A stretch of 32,489 nucleotides of DNA from an uncultured Clostridia bacterium (GTDB lineage Bacteria > Bacillota > Clostridia > TANB77 > CAG-508): NCBI GenBank assembly GCA_944387535.1, contig CALXFI010000013.1, positions 1 through 32,489 on the forward strand, read 5' to 3'. Positions 6,651 to 14,382 of this stretch are shown here, one piece after another (position 1 is the stretch's first letter; the number at the start of each line of letters is the position of its first letter). The notes beneath the pieces were generated by a model. The model ran no database searches and was not told where the DNA came from. It was given only the letters and a program-made list of their open reading frames with translations. A program made the translations under genes and the position numbers.

Positions 6651-7938
6651 AGGTTCCTAAAATACCTTGAATTTTCGATAATTCACTTTTTAATTGATTA
6701 TAAAAAGTTTCAGTAATTGAGCTATCAATATAATTTTCATAATTATAAATTGTTTTATTAATATCAATTAATTTCATTTTCTGTTTTGATTTGCTAGTAT
6801 CTTTGTACATATAAATTGGTATGTATTCATAATTATCAATAGAAATTGATCCATCTACATGCTTTGTAATATCTAAATTTAAAATAATTGAGTCTCTTGT
6901 ATATTCAGCATTTTGGTCAGCTATAAAATTACCTAGAGAATAAATTACAAAACCATCTTTAGTAGTGCCATCTTCTAGAGTAACAGTTCTTTTTTCCATT
7001 GGCTCTAATACATGAGGGTGTGTTCCTAAAATAACATCTACACCATTTTGGAATAAGAAATCTGCCAAGTCTTCTTGAGTAGAGTTTTGAGTCGTTTTAT
7101 ATTCATTCCCCCAATGCATACAAGCAATTATAATATCAGGATTTTCTGCTTTTGCGCTATCAAGTTGTTTTTTCATTAAATCTTCATCAATTAAATTAAC
7201 GCAAAATGGTTTATCAGAAGGAATTGGAATTCCGTTAGTTCCGTAAGTATAATTCACAAATGCAATTTTGATTCCTTTAACATATTTGATTAAAGTTTTA
7301 TTTTGAGCTTCTTCAGTTTTATATGTGCCAAGATGAGCGATATCTGCAGCATCTAAAACATCAATTGTTCTAGAAAGCCCATTGAATCCTTTATCTAAAG
7401 CATGATTACCTGCAGTGGAAAGGACATCTACGCCAATATCTTTTAATTCATAAGCTAAACTATCAGGGGTATTAAATGTAGGATAACTACTGTAACCAAC
7501 TTCTTCACCTGCAAAAGTTGTCTCTAAATTACCAACACATATATCAGCAGTCTTCGTATAAAGACTAATATTATCAAAGACATAAGAAAAATCATAAGTA
7601 TTTGTATCACTATTATAGGCATCATTATATTGAGTATTGTGACACATAATGTCCCCAATAGCAGATAAAGTAAATGTTACATCTGTTGGTTCTTCTTCTT
7701 TTTCTTCCTCAGAGTTTTGTTGTTCGTCTTGTTGTTTTTGTTCCTCAATTTCTTGTTTTGAGGTTTCAACTAAATTTTCATAATCACTTTTATTTTTAAA
7801 ATAATAAAAAATAGCAATTGATATGAAAATAACGAGTAAACATACAACAGTTGAAATTAAAATTCTATGAACTTTAGTATAATCAATATCAGTATTTTTT
7901 CTTCTTCTTCGATTACGCGTACGCACATCTCTTCTCAA
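6649..7938 (-). CDS. CapA-family protein (PGA_cap metallophosphatase fold)
   Basis: A 429-residue protein. A short very basic cytoplasmic N-terminus (RTRNRRRRKNTD) is followed by a membrane helix at about 26-46, a Glu/Gln-rich linker, and then the external domain. That domain has calcineurin-like metal-binding motifs in order: IGDIMCHNTQ, VGNLETTF, GNHALDKG, HWGNEY and GTHPHVLEP. The family includes CapA/PgsA of poly-gamma-glutamate capsule synthesis, but no capB or capC is nearby, so a capsule role is not shown and a general envelope hydrolase role is equally possible. TTG at 7938 is preferred because the SD GAGGTGAT ends about 5 nt before it; the GTG at 7947 lies inside the SD. Confidence 0.9.
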   Translation of the reverse strand: MRRDVRTRNRRRRKNTDIDYTKVHRILISTVVCLLVIFISIAIFYYFKNKSDYENLVETSKQEIEEQKQQDEQQNSEEEKEEEPTDVTFTLSAIGDIMCHNTQYNDAYNSDTNTYDFSYVFDNISLYTKTADICVGNLETTFAGEEVGYSSYPTFNTPDSLAYELKDIGVDVLSTAGNHALDKGFNGLSRTIDVLDAADIAHLGTYKTEEAQNKTLIKYVKGIKIAFVNYTYGTNGIPIPSDKPFCVNLIDEDLMKKQLDSAKAENPDIIIACMHWGNEYKTTQNSTQEDLADFLFQNGVDVILGTHPHVLEPMEKRTVTLEDGTTKDGFVIYSLGNFIADQNAEYTRDSIILNLDITKHVDGSISIDNYEYIPIYMYKDTSKSKQKMKLIDINKTIYNYENYIDSSITETFYNQLKSELSKIQGILGT

Positions 7939-8061
7939 AAAAATCACCTCTTATTTTTACTACAAAATATCACAAAAAATAAAAAAATTCAACAATATGA
8001 ATAATTTTAAAAAATTTTCACATAATAGAAATAGAGAAAATTTATGATAGGAGGAAATAAG

Positions 8062-8250
8062 ATGAAGGTTATAGATAAAATTGCACTAGTACTAATCATA
8101 ATAGGAGCTCTTAATTGGGGATTAATAGCACTATTTAATTTTGATTTAGTTGCAACACTATTTGGTGATATGACAATAGTTTCAAGAATAGTATATGGAT
8201 TAGTTGGAATATCAGGATTATGGGGAATAAAATTATTATTTGATGATTAA
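8062..8250 (+). CDS. DUF378 (YuzA-type) small membrane protein
   Basis: A 62-residue protein with two hydrophobic helices and the DUF378 signature IGALNWGLIALFNFDLVATL, followed by a VYGLVGISGLWGIKLL helix. The function of the family is unknown; it is a small integral membrane protein. The ATG at 8062 follows SD AGGAGG by 8 nt; an upstream in-frame start at 8044 would precede that SD. It is monocistronic, and the GGGACG hairpin downstream may act as its terminator. Confidence 0.88.
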   Translation: MKVIDKIALVLIIIGALNWGLIALFNFDLVATLFGDMTIVSRIVYGLVGISGLWGIKLLFDD

Positions 8251-8264
8251 TATATGAGAAAAAA

Positions 8265-8316
8265 GGGGACGGGTCTTTCTTGTATCATAAAAATTGAGAC
8301 AAAAAGCCACGTCCCT
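8265..8316. repeat. GGGACG-core dispersed element, copy 2 (full-length inverted repeat)
   Basis: Two imperfect arms of about 22 nt: GGGACGGGTCTTTCTTGTAT (left, about 8266-8285), and a right arm (8296-8315) whose complement reads GGGACGTGGCTTTTTGTCTC. The loop is A-rich. It is intergenic between the DUF378 and ABC-F genes. The GGGACG start and TGTCTCA end suggest a REP-like hairpin unit. Confidence 0.7.
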
Positions 8317-8327
8317 AAAATTCTCCC

Positions 8328-8356
8328 TTGAAAAAAATAGGAAAATATTGTATAAT
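8328..8356 (+). promoter_or_regulatory. Promoter of the ABC-F gene
   Basis: TTGAAA (8328-8333), 17-nt spacer, perfect TATAAT (8351-8356). Confidence 0.7.
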
Positions 8357-8387
8357 TACCTACGATAAAAAAATAGGAGGAAAAAAG

Positions 8388-9972
8388 ATGTTAGTAGCAA
8401 ATAATGTTACCGTAAGATTTGGTAAAAGAGTATTATTTGAAGATGTAAATATAGCTTTTGGAAAAGGTAATTGCTATGGAATAATCCGGAGCAAATGGTG
8501 CTGGAAAATCTACATTTTTAAAAGTTCTTTCAGGAGAAATAGAGCCAAGTAAAGGTGATGTATCTATAGATAAGGGAGAAAGAATATCAGTATTAAAACA
8601 AGATCACTATGCATTTGAAGATTTTACAGTTATAGATACAGTAATCATGGGAAATAAAGAATTATATGATATAATGAAGAAAAAAGAAGAAATATATGCA
8701 AAACCAGATTTTTCAGAAGAAGACGGAATGGAAGCTGCAAAATTAGAAGAAAGATTTGCAGAACTAGATGGTTGGAACGCTGACTCAGATGCAGCAAAAC
8801 TTCTAAATGATTTAGGAATAGTTCCAGAAGATCATTATAAATACATGAGAGAAATAGAAGCAAAAGACAAAGTAAAAGTACTTTTAGCACAAAGTTTATT
8901 TGGAAATCCAGATGTATTATTACTAGATGAGCCAACAAACGACTTAGATGTAAAAAGTATAAATTGGTTACAAGACTTTCTAATAGACTTTGAAAACACA
9001 GTAATAGTTGTATCACATGATAGATATTTCTTAAATAAAGTATGTACTCATATTGCAGATGTAGACTTTGGGAAAATAAAAGTATATCCAGGAAACTACG
9101 ATTTCTGGTATGAATCAAGTCAACTTGCATTAAAACAAGCAAGAGAGCAAAATAAGAAAAAAGAAGAAAAGATAAAAGAATTACAAGACTTTATTGCTAG
9201 ATTTAGTGCTAATGCTTCAAAATCAAAGCAAGCTACATCAAGAAAGAAAACATTAGAAAAAATACAATTAGAAGAAATAAAGCCTTCTAATAGAAAATAT
9301 CCATACATAGATTTCAAACCAGATAGAGAGCCGGGAAAAGAAATATTACAAGTAAAAAATGTCTCTAAAACAATAGATGGAGTAAAATTATTAGATAACA
9401 TATCTTTTGATGTAAAAGAAGGAAATAAGATTGCAGTTTTAGCAGATAATGAACTTGTAAAAACAGTATTATTTCAAATAATTGCAGGAGAAGTAGAACC
9501 AGATGAAGGAGAAATCGTATGGGGAACTACAATAACAAATAGTTATTTCCCAAAAGATAATAACTACTTATTTGAAACAGACGAAAATGTTACAGAATGG
9601 CTAAGAAAATATTCAAAAGATCCAGATGAAACATATGTAAGAAGCTTTTTAGGCAGAATGTTATTCTCAGGAGATGAAGCATTAAAGAAGGTGAATGTTT
9701 TATCAGGAGGAGAAAAGGTAAGATGTGTATTATCAAAAATGATGCTATCAGGAGCAAACTTCTTAATATTTGATGAACCAACAAACCATTTAGATATGGA
9801 GAGTATAACATCATTAAATGAAGGCATGAAGAAATTTACAGGAAATATCATATTTACATCACATGACCATGAATTAACGCAAACTGTAGCAAATAGAATT
9901 ATTGATATAAAAGAAAGCGGAGAAGTAATAGATAGAGAAGTTACTTATAATGAATATTTAGGAGTTGAATAA
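8388..9972 (+). pseudogene. ABC-F ATPase (YbiT/YkpA type), frameshifted in the first Walker A
   Basis: The first 33 codons (from ATG 8388, SD AGGAGG 7 nt upstream) read MLVANNVTVRFGKRVLFEDV and on to GII. One extra C at 8486-8487 then breaks the frame. Removing it restores GANGAGKSTFLKVLSGEIEP and an unbroken 527-residue protein to 9972. ABC-F proteins are soluble twin ATPases that act on ribosomes. Visible motifs are LLLDEPTNDLD (first Walker B), the charged linker, LSGGEKVR (second signature), LIFDEPTNHLD and the YNEYL tail. The second Walker A is degenerate (ADNELVKT, no GxxGxGK), and the first signature is EIEAKDKVKV. The intact rest suggests a recent mutation or an assembly error rather than a decayed gene. 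Confidence 0.88.
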
Positions 9973-9978
9973 TTAGTT

Positions 9979-10016
9979 GCTGTTTTTTGGGACGTACTCA
10001 AAAAACAGCATTTTAT
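9979..10016 (+). terminator. Terminator hairpin, GGGACG-core copy 3
   Basis: Perfect 11-bp arms GCTGTTTTTTG/CAAAAAACAGC (9979-9989, 9999-10009) with loop GGACGTACT, then a T-rich tail. The same arms and GGACG loop recur at 10777-10807 (inverted) and 25653-25683. Confidence 0.85.
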
Positions 10017-10073
10017 ATTTTTTAGGTAATAAAAATATTATAATTTTAAAAACTAATATGATAGGAGTATAAA

Positions 10074-10637
10074 ATGATTAAGAAAATTGGATTGAAAAAG
10101 TTTAAAGTTTTATATAGAAAACATATTGTAAAAGATTTTCCAAGAGCGGAAAGAACTACTTTAAATAAGTTTAAGAAAAGAATTATAAGAGGACAAGAAG
10201 TAGTATATGTCTATGAAGAAGAGGGAAAAGAAAAAGCATATATTATAATAGCTAATTTAGATAATTATGTTTTAATATCTTTTCTTGCTGTATTTGAAGA
10301 ATATAGAGGAGAAGGTATTGGAACTAAATTATTAAAGGAAATAAAAAATAACTTTAGTAATAAAAAAGGTATTTTATTAGAAGTAGAAAATCCTATATAT
10401 AGTGTAGACGAAACAGATAAAGTTATAAGAGAAAAAAGAATTAAGTTTTATGAAAAATCTAATTATAATATAATAGATGGAGTAGAAGTTAACTTACATT
10501 CTACAATGTTAAATGTTATGATGCTAAATATAAATAATACCACAATAGATAAACAAGAAATAAAAGAAGAACTCAATAATTTTTATACAAGAATTTTTAG
10601 AAGATATGATAAGAATTTATTTTTTAGAATAATTTAA
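10074..10637 (+). CDS. GNAT-family N-acetyltransferase
   Basis: A 187-residue protein. Residues about 60-110 hold the acetyl-CoA-binding core: strand YVLISFLAVFEEYRGEGIGT followed by KLLKEIKNNF, where RGEGIG is the Q/RxxGxG/A pyrophosphate loop. The N-terminal 30 residues are basic (MIKKIGLKKFKVLYRKHIVK). The C-terminal third is divergent. It should transfer an acetyl group from acetyl-CoA to an amine, but the substrate cannot be read. SD AGGAG lies about 7 nt before the ATG. It appears monocistronic. Confidence 0.85.
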   Translation: MIKKIGLKKFKVLYRKHIVKDFPRAERTTLNKFKKRIIRGQEVVYVYEEEGKEKAYIIIANLDNYVLISFLAVFEEYRGEGIGTKLLKEIKNNFSNKKGILLEVENPIYSVDETDKVIREKRIKFYEKSNYNIIDGVEVNLHSTMLNVMMLNINNTTIDKQEIKEELNNFYTRIFRRYDKNLFFRII

Positions 10638-10704
10638 AAGTATAAATAAAAAAGTAAAAAGAATTATTTGTTCTAAGTTTTCTCAAATCTTTTAAAAAAT
10701 ATAT

Positions 10705-10733
10705 TTGACTTAAATCTTACGCATTGTTATAAT
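10705..10733 (+). promoter_or_regulatory. Promoter of tex
   Basis: TTGACT (10705-10710), 17-nt spacer, perfect TATAAT (10728-10733). It predicts a start near 10740 and an unusually long leader of about 180 nt before tex. Confidence 0.65.
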
Positions 10734-10755
10734 AGGACTGTTAGTAAACAGTTCT
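10734..10755. promoter_or_regulatory. Dyad over the tex start site
   Basis: AGGACTGTT (10734-10742), AGTA, AACAGTTCT (10747-10755): a 9-bp dyad with one mismatch/G-T pair, abutting the -10 box and spanning the predicted +1. It could be a repressor operator. It could instead be the terminator of the upstream GNAT gene, since ATTTTTG follows. Confidence 0.5.
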
Positions 10756-10776
10756 ATTTTTGAGAAATTAATAAAT

Positions 10777-10807
10777 GCTGTTTTTTTACCCCGTCCCAAA
10801 AAACAGC
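10777..10807 (-). repeat. GGGACG-core hairpin, copy 4 (inverted)
   Basis: GCTGTTTTTT (10777-10786) and AAAAAACAGC (10798-10807) flank TACCCCGTCCC, which on the minus strand reads GGGACGGGGTA. The arms match those at 9979 and 25653 in the opposite orientation. No U tail follows on the plus strand, so it is a leader hairpin rather than a terminator for tex. Confidence 0.75.
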
Positions 10808-10909
10808 AAGAGAGAAGAAAAAAAGAGAAAGAAAAGAAAGAGAAAACAAAAAAAGAAAAAAGTAAAGAAAAAAGGGACGAGAAGAAGAAAAAATGGAAGA
10901 GGAAAGAGG
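10808..10909 (+). other. Purine tract in the tex leader
   Basis: Of 102 nt, 98 are A or G (pyrimidines only in ACA, GTA, ACG and ATG contexts). It contains GGGACGAG at 10874-10881, another GGGACG core. It begins directly after the inverted hairpin and runs into the tex ribosome-binding site (GAGG). Confidence 0.8.
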
Positions 10910-10920
10910 TAATAAGAATA

Positions 10921-13104
10921 ATGGATAAAATTATTAAAACTATAGCAGAAGAGTTAGGAATTAAAGAAAAACAAGTTGAAAATGCAATTAAATTAATAGA
11001 TGAAGGAAATACAATTCCTTTTATTGCACGTTATAGAAAAGAGGTAACAGGCGGATTAAGTGATGAAATTCTTAGGGATTTAGGTGAAAGACTTACTTAT
11101 TTAAGAAATTTAGAGCAAAGAAAAGAGGAAGTTGTAAAATCTATAGATGAACAAGGAAAATTAACAGACGAAATTTTACAAGCTGTTGCAATTGCTAAAA
11201 CTTTAGCAGAAGTTGAAGATATTTATAGACCTTATAAACAAAAGAAGAAGACAAGAGCAACTGTTGCTAAAGCTAAAGGATTAGAACCACTAGCAAATAT
11301 AATATTAGAACAAAAAGAAACAAAAGATATAAATGAAATTGCAAAAGAATATATAAATATAGACAAACTATCAGAAGAAGATAAGAAAAATAAAGATAAA
11401 ATAGTAGCAACAGCTGATGATGCAATTGCAGGAGCATTAGATATAATTGCTGAAATGGTTTCTGATGAGCCTAAATATAGAAAACAAATAAAGAAAATTT
11501 GTTATAGAGAAGCTTTAATTGTAACAAAAGCAGCTAAAGAGGATGAAAAATCTAATTATGAAATGTATTATGATTACAATGAAGCTATAAAATATATTCC
11601 AAGTCATAGAATTTTAGCAATAAATAGAGGAGAAAAGGAAGGTTTCTTAAAAGTTAAAATAGAAAAACCAGAAGATAAAATTTTAAATTATATAGAAAGA
11701 GATATAATAAAAGGTGAAACACAATTTACTTCTATGCTAAAAGAAACTATTTTAGATAGTTTTAAAAGACTAATAGAACCTTCAATTGATAGAGAAATAC
11801 GTTCTGATTTAACTGAAAAAGCAGAAGAAAAAGCGATTAAAGTATTTGGTAAAAATTCAAAACAATTATTATTAGGAGCACCTATAAAAGGCAAAACTGT
11901 TATGGGCTTTGACCCAGCTTACAGAACTGGTTGTAAAATAGCAGTTATTGACGAAACAGGAAAAGTTTTAGATTATACAACAGTATATCCAACAGAGCCA
12001 CAAAATGATGTAGAAGGTGCTAAAAAAGAGTTATTAAAACTAATTGATAAAGATAAAGTTGATATGATAGCAATAGGAAATGGAACGGCATCAAGAGAGT
12101 CTGAAATGTTTGTAGCTGATATGATAAAAGAAGCAAAAAGAGATGTTCATTATGTAATTGTAAGTGAAGCAGGTGCATCTGTATATTCAGCATCTAAGCT
12201 TGCTACAGAAGAATATCCAGACATAAATGTTTCAATAAGAGGTGCAATTTCTATTGCAAGAAGGTTACAAGACCCTCTAGCCGAACTTGTTAAAATAGAC
12301 CCAAAAGCAATTGGAGTTGGGCAATATCAACATGATGTAAATCAAAAGAAATTATCAGAAAGTTTAACAGCAGTAGTAGAAGATAGTGTTAATAAAGTTG
12401 GTGTAGATGTAAACACAGCAACGCCATCACTTTTATCTTATGTATCAGGAATTAATAATACAATTGCAAAAAATATTGTAAAATATAGAGATACAAATGG
12501 AAAATTAAAGAATAGAAAGGAATTATTAAAAGTTCCGAAGTTAGGAAAAGTAGCATTTGAACAATGTAGCGGTTTTTTAAGGATTTATGATGGAGACAAC
12601 CCATTAGAAGTAACAGCGGTACACCCAGAGTCTTACGAAGCTACAGAAAAGTTACTTGCTAAAATTGGTTTTGATAAAAATGATTTAAGAAACAAAGAAA
12701 AATTAGAAGGTTTAAGGAATAAATTAAAAAGTATAAATGTAGAGGAAATGGCTAAAGACTTAAACATTGGTGAAATGACTTTATCAGATATAATTGAAGA
12801 GTTATCAAGACCAGGAAGAGATCCTCGTGAGGATATGCCAAAACCTATTCTAAGAAGCGACGTTCTAAAATTAGACGACTTAAAAGAAGGAATGGTACTA
12901 ACAGGTACAGTAAGAAATGTAATTGATTTTGGAGCTTTTGTAGATATTGGCGTAAAACATGATGGTTTAGTTCATATATCAGAAATGAGTGATAAATATG
13001 TTAAAAATCCATCAGATATTGTATCTGTTGGAGATATTGTGAAAGTTAAAGTAATTAAAATAGATAAAGAAAGACAAAAAGTAGCTCTTTCAATGAAAGT
13101 TTAA
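10921..13104 (+). CDS. tex: Tex-family RNA-binding transcription accessory protein
   Basis: A 727-residue protein of the usual family length. The N-terminal helical Tex region is about 1-320 (IPFIARYRKEVTGGLSDEIL is the conserved start). A YqgF/RNase H-like domain is at about 325-430 (GFDPAYRTGCKIAVID, AIGNGTASRESE). Helix-hairpin-helix repeats are at about 500-560 (TPSLLSYVSGINNTIAKNIV). The C-terminal S1 domain is at about 652-725 (GTVRNVIDFGAFVDIGVKHD). Tex binds nucleic acid and affects transcription and ribosome-associated processes; the exact mechanism is unsettled. The start is set by AGAGG upstream of the ATG. An exceptionally purine-rich leader precedes it. Confidence 0.95.
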   Translation: MDKIIKTIAEELGIKEKQVENAIKLIDEGNTIPFIARYRKEVTGGLSDEILRDLGERLTYLRNLEQRKEEVVKSIDEQGKLTDEILQAVAIAKTLAEVEDIYRPYKQKKKTRATVAKAKGLEPLANIILEQKETKDINEIAKEYINIDKLSEEDKKNKDKIVATADDAIAGALDIIAEMVSDEPKYRKQIKKICYREALIVTKAAKEDEKSNYEMYYDYNEAIKYIPSHRILAINRGEKEGFLKVKIEKPEDKILNYIERDIIKGETQFTSMLKETILDSFKRLIEPSIDREIRSDLTEKAEEKAIKVFGKNSKQLLLGAPIKGKTVMGFDPAYRTGCKIAVIDETGKVLDYTTVYPTEPQNDVEGAKKELLKLIDKDKVDMIAIGNGTASRESEMFVADMIKEAKRDVHYVIVSEAGASVYSASKLATEEYPDINVSIRGAISIARRLQDPLAELVKIDPKAIGVGQYQHDVNQKKLSESLTAVVEDSVNKVGVDVNTATPSLLSYVSGINNTIAKNIVKYRDTNGKLKNRKELLKVPKLGKVAFEQCSGFLRIYDGDNPLEVTAVHPESYEATEKLLAKIGFDKNDLRNKEKLEGLRNKLKSINVEEMAKDLNIGEMTLSDIIEELSRPGRDPREDMPKPILRSDVLKLDDLKEGMVLTGTVRNVIDFGAFVDIGVKHDGLVHISEMSDKYVKNPSDIVSVGDIVKVKVIKIDKERQKVALSMKV

Positions 13105-13128
13105 AATAAAAAGTGAAAATATGAAAAA

Positions 13129-13159
13129 AATAAGAAGCGGTTTAAAATCGCTTCTTATT
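13129..13159. terminator. Bidirectional terminator
   Basis: Perfect 11-bp hairpin AATAAGAAGCG/CGCTTCTTATT with a 9-nt loop. An A run lies upstream and a T-rich tract downstream. It lies between convergent tex and the response regulator. Confidence 0.85.
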
Positions 13160-13168
13160 TAATGTTTT

Positions 13169-14260
13169 TTAATTATTGTTATAATCTTCATCTTCAATTC
13201 CTGTATACTTTTCTTGTATTTGTTTTATTTCGTCATAATGATTTTCTAATATACTTAAGAATAAATCATCTAAGTTAGGGTCAAATTGAGTTCCTCTATT
13301 TTTTCTAAATTCTTCTTTAATAACATCTAGAGGTAAAGAGTTACGGTAAGACCTCTTAGAACTCATAGCATCAAAGCTATCAGCGACAGCTGTAATTCTT
13401 GCTAAATAAGGAATATTTTCTCCTGCAAGCTTACTTGGATATCCTTTTCCATCATATCTTTCATGATGATGTTCAACTATTGGTAAAATATTTTGGAAAA
13501 TTTTTGCATGTGATAATATATGTACACCAATATTTGGGTGTTGTTTAATTTGAGAATATTCATCATCAGTAAGTTTAGATTCTTTTTGTAAAATAGAATC
13601 AGGAACACCAATTTTTCCAATATCATGGAACAAACCGCCTATTCTTAAGGTTTCTAAATCAGCATCTGGTAATCCTAGATATTTTCCAATTAAAACAGAA
13701 AATTCAGACACACGGTCAGAATGACCTCGCGTATATGTATCTTTTGCTTCAACTGTATAACGTAAGGTTTGAATACTCTCTAAATAAGCTTGCTCTAATT
13801 TTTCATATGTATCAGATAATTCTTCATTAATTTTTTTAATTTGGTTCATTTGTTCAATAGATTTTATACCAGATTCAATAAGTAATAGCAATTGATCAAA
13901 TTTATCACTTTTTTCACAGTAACCTTGAATGTCCAACCTTCTAATAGTTTCTAGTGGTGGAGCTAAGTCTTTGTGACCTGTAAGCAATAATATATACAAA
14001 TCTTTATTGAATTTTCTTATTTCCTCAACTACTTGATCACCATGAATAGGTGTCATAATAAAGTCTAATATCATAAGGTCAAAGTGTTCATTTCTTACTC
14101 TTTCAATTGCTTCTAGTGGATCTGTTATTCCTACAAAATTATAGCCAGACCTTTTTAAGAAAATAGATAAAGAATCAATAATTCCTTGTTCATCATCGAC
14201 AGCTATAATTTTATAATTCTGATTTTCATTATTTTCTAAATTCTGCAATCCTTTTCTCAT
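13169..14260 (-). CDS. Response regulator with HD-GYP domain (putative c-di-GMP phosphodiesterase)
   Basis: A 363-residue protein. The receiver domain is at about 15-130, with the acidic pair D22-D23, phosphoacceptor D66 in LMILDFIM, and conserved Lys in YCEKSDK. A coiled linker is at about 135-165. The HD-GYP domain is at about 170-340, with HDIGKIGVP (HD 212-213) and the full HHERYDGKGYP signature (265-275). HD-GYP proteins hydrolyse cyclic di-GMP, or cGAMP-type dinucleotides in some lineages; all key residues are present, so activity is likely. ATG at 14260 fits SD GAGGT; the TTG at 14272 lies before the SD. It follows the histidine kinase on the same strand with a hairpin in the 122-nt gap, and they are probably partners. 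Confidence 0.93.
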   Translation of the reverse strand: MRKGLQNLENNENQNYKIIAVDDEQGIIDSLSIFLKRSGYNFVGITDPLEAIERVRNEHFDLMILDFIMTPIHGDQVVEEIRKFNKDLYILLLTGHKDLAPPLETIRRLDIQGYCEKSDKFDQLLLLIESGIKSIEQMNQIKKINEELSDTYEKLEQAYLESIQTLRYTVEAKDTYTRGHSDRVSEFSVLIGKYLGLPDADLETLRIGGLFHDIGKIGVPDSILQKESKLTDDEYSQIKQHPNIGVHILSHAKIFQNILPIVEHHHERYDGKGYPSKLAGENIPYLARITAVADSFDAMSSKRSYRNSLPLDVIKEEFRKNRGTQFDPNLDDLFLSILENHYDEIKQIQEKYTGIEDEDYNNN

Positions 14261-14318
14261 TTTATACCTCAAACATATGTAATATTTTTTATAATTATAT
14301 TAATAAAAAAAATAAAAA

Positions 14319-14357
14319 TCAAGAGTTTTAACAAAAAAATTTGCCCGAAACTCCTGA
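14319..14357 (-). terminator. Terminator or attenuator between kinase and regulator
   Basis: On the minus strand, TCAGGAGTTT pairs with AAACTCTTGA (14357-14348 with 14328-14319; one G-T pair) around a 19-nt loop. TTTTTATTTTTTTT follows. It would reduce transcription from the kinase gene into the HD-GYP gene. Confidence 0.7.
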
Positions 14358-14382
14358 CTTTTATGATAAAACAAACGATATG

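Noticed and set aside
8645-9142. Leu-rich minus-strand open frame
   Set aside because: Antisense shadow of the ABC-F gene without an SD or family resemblance.
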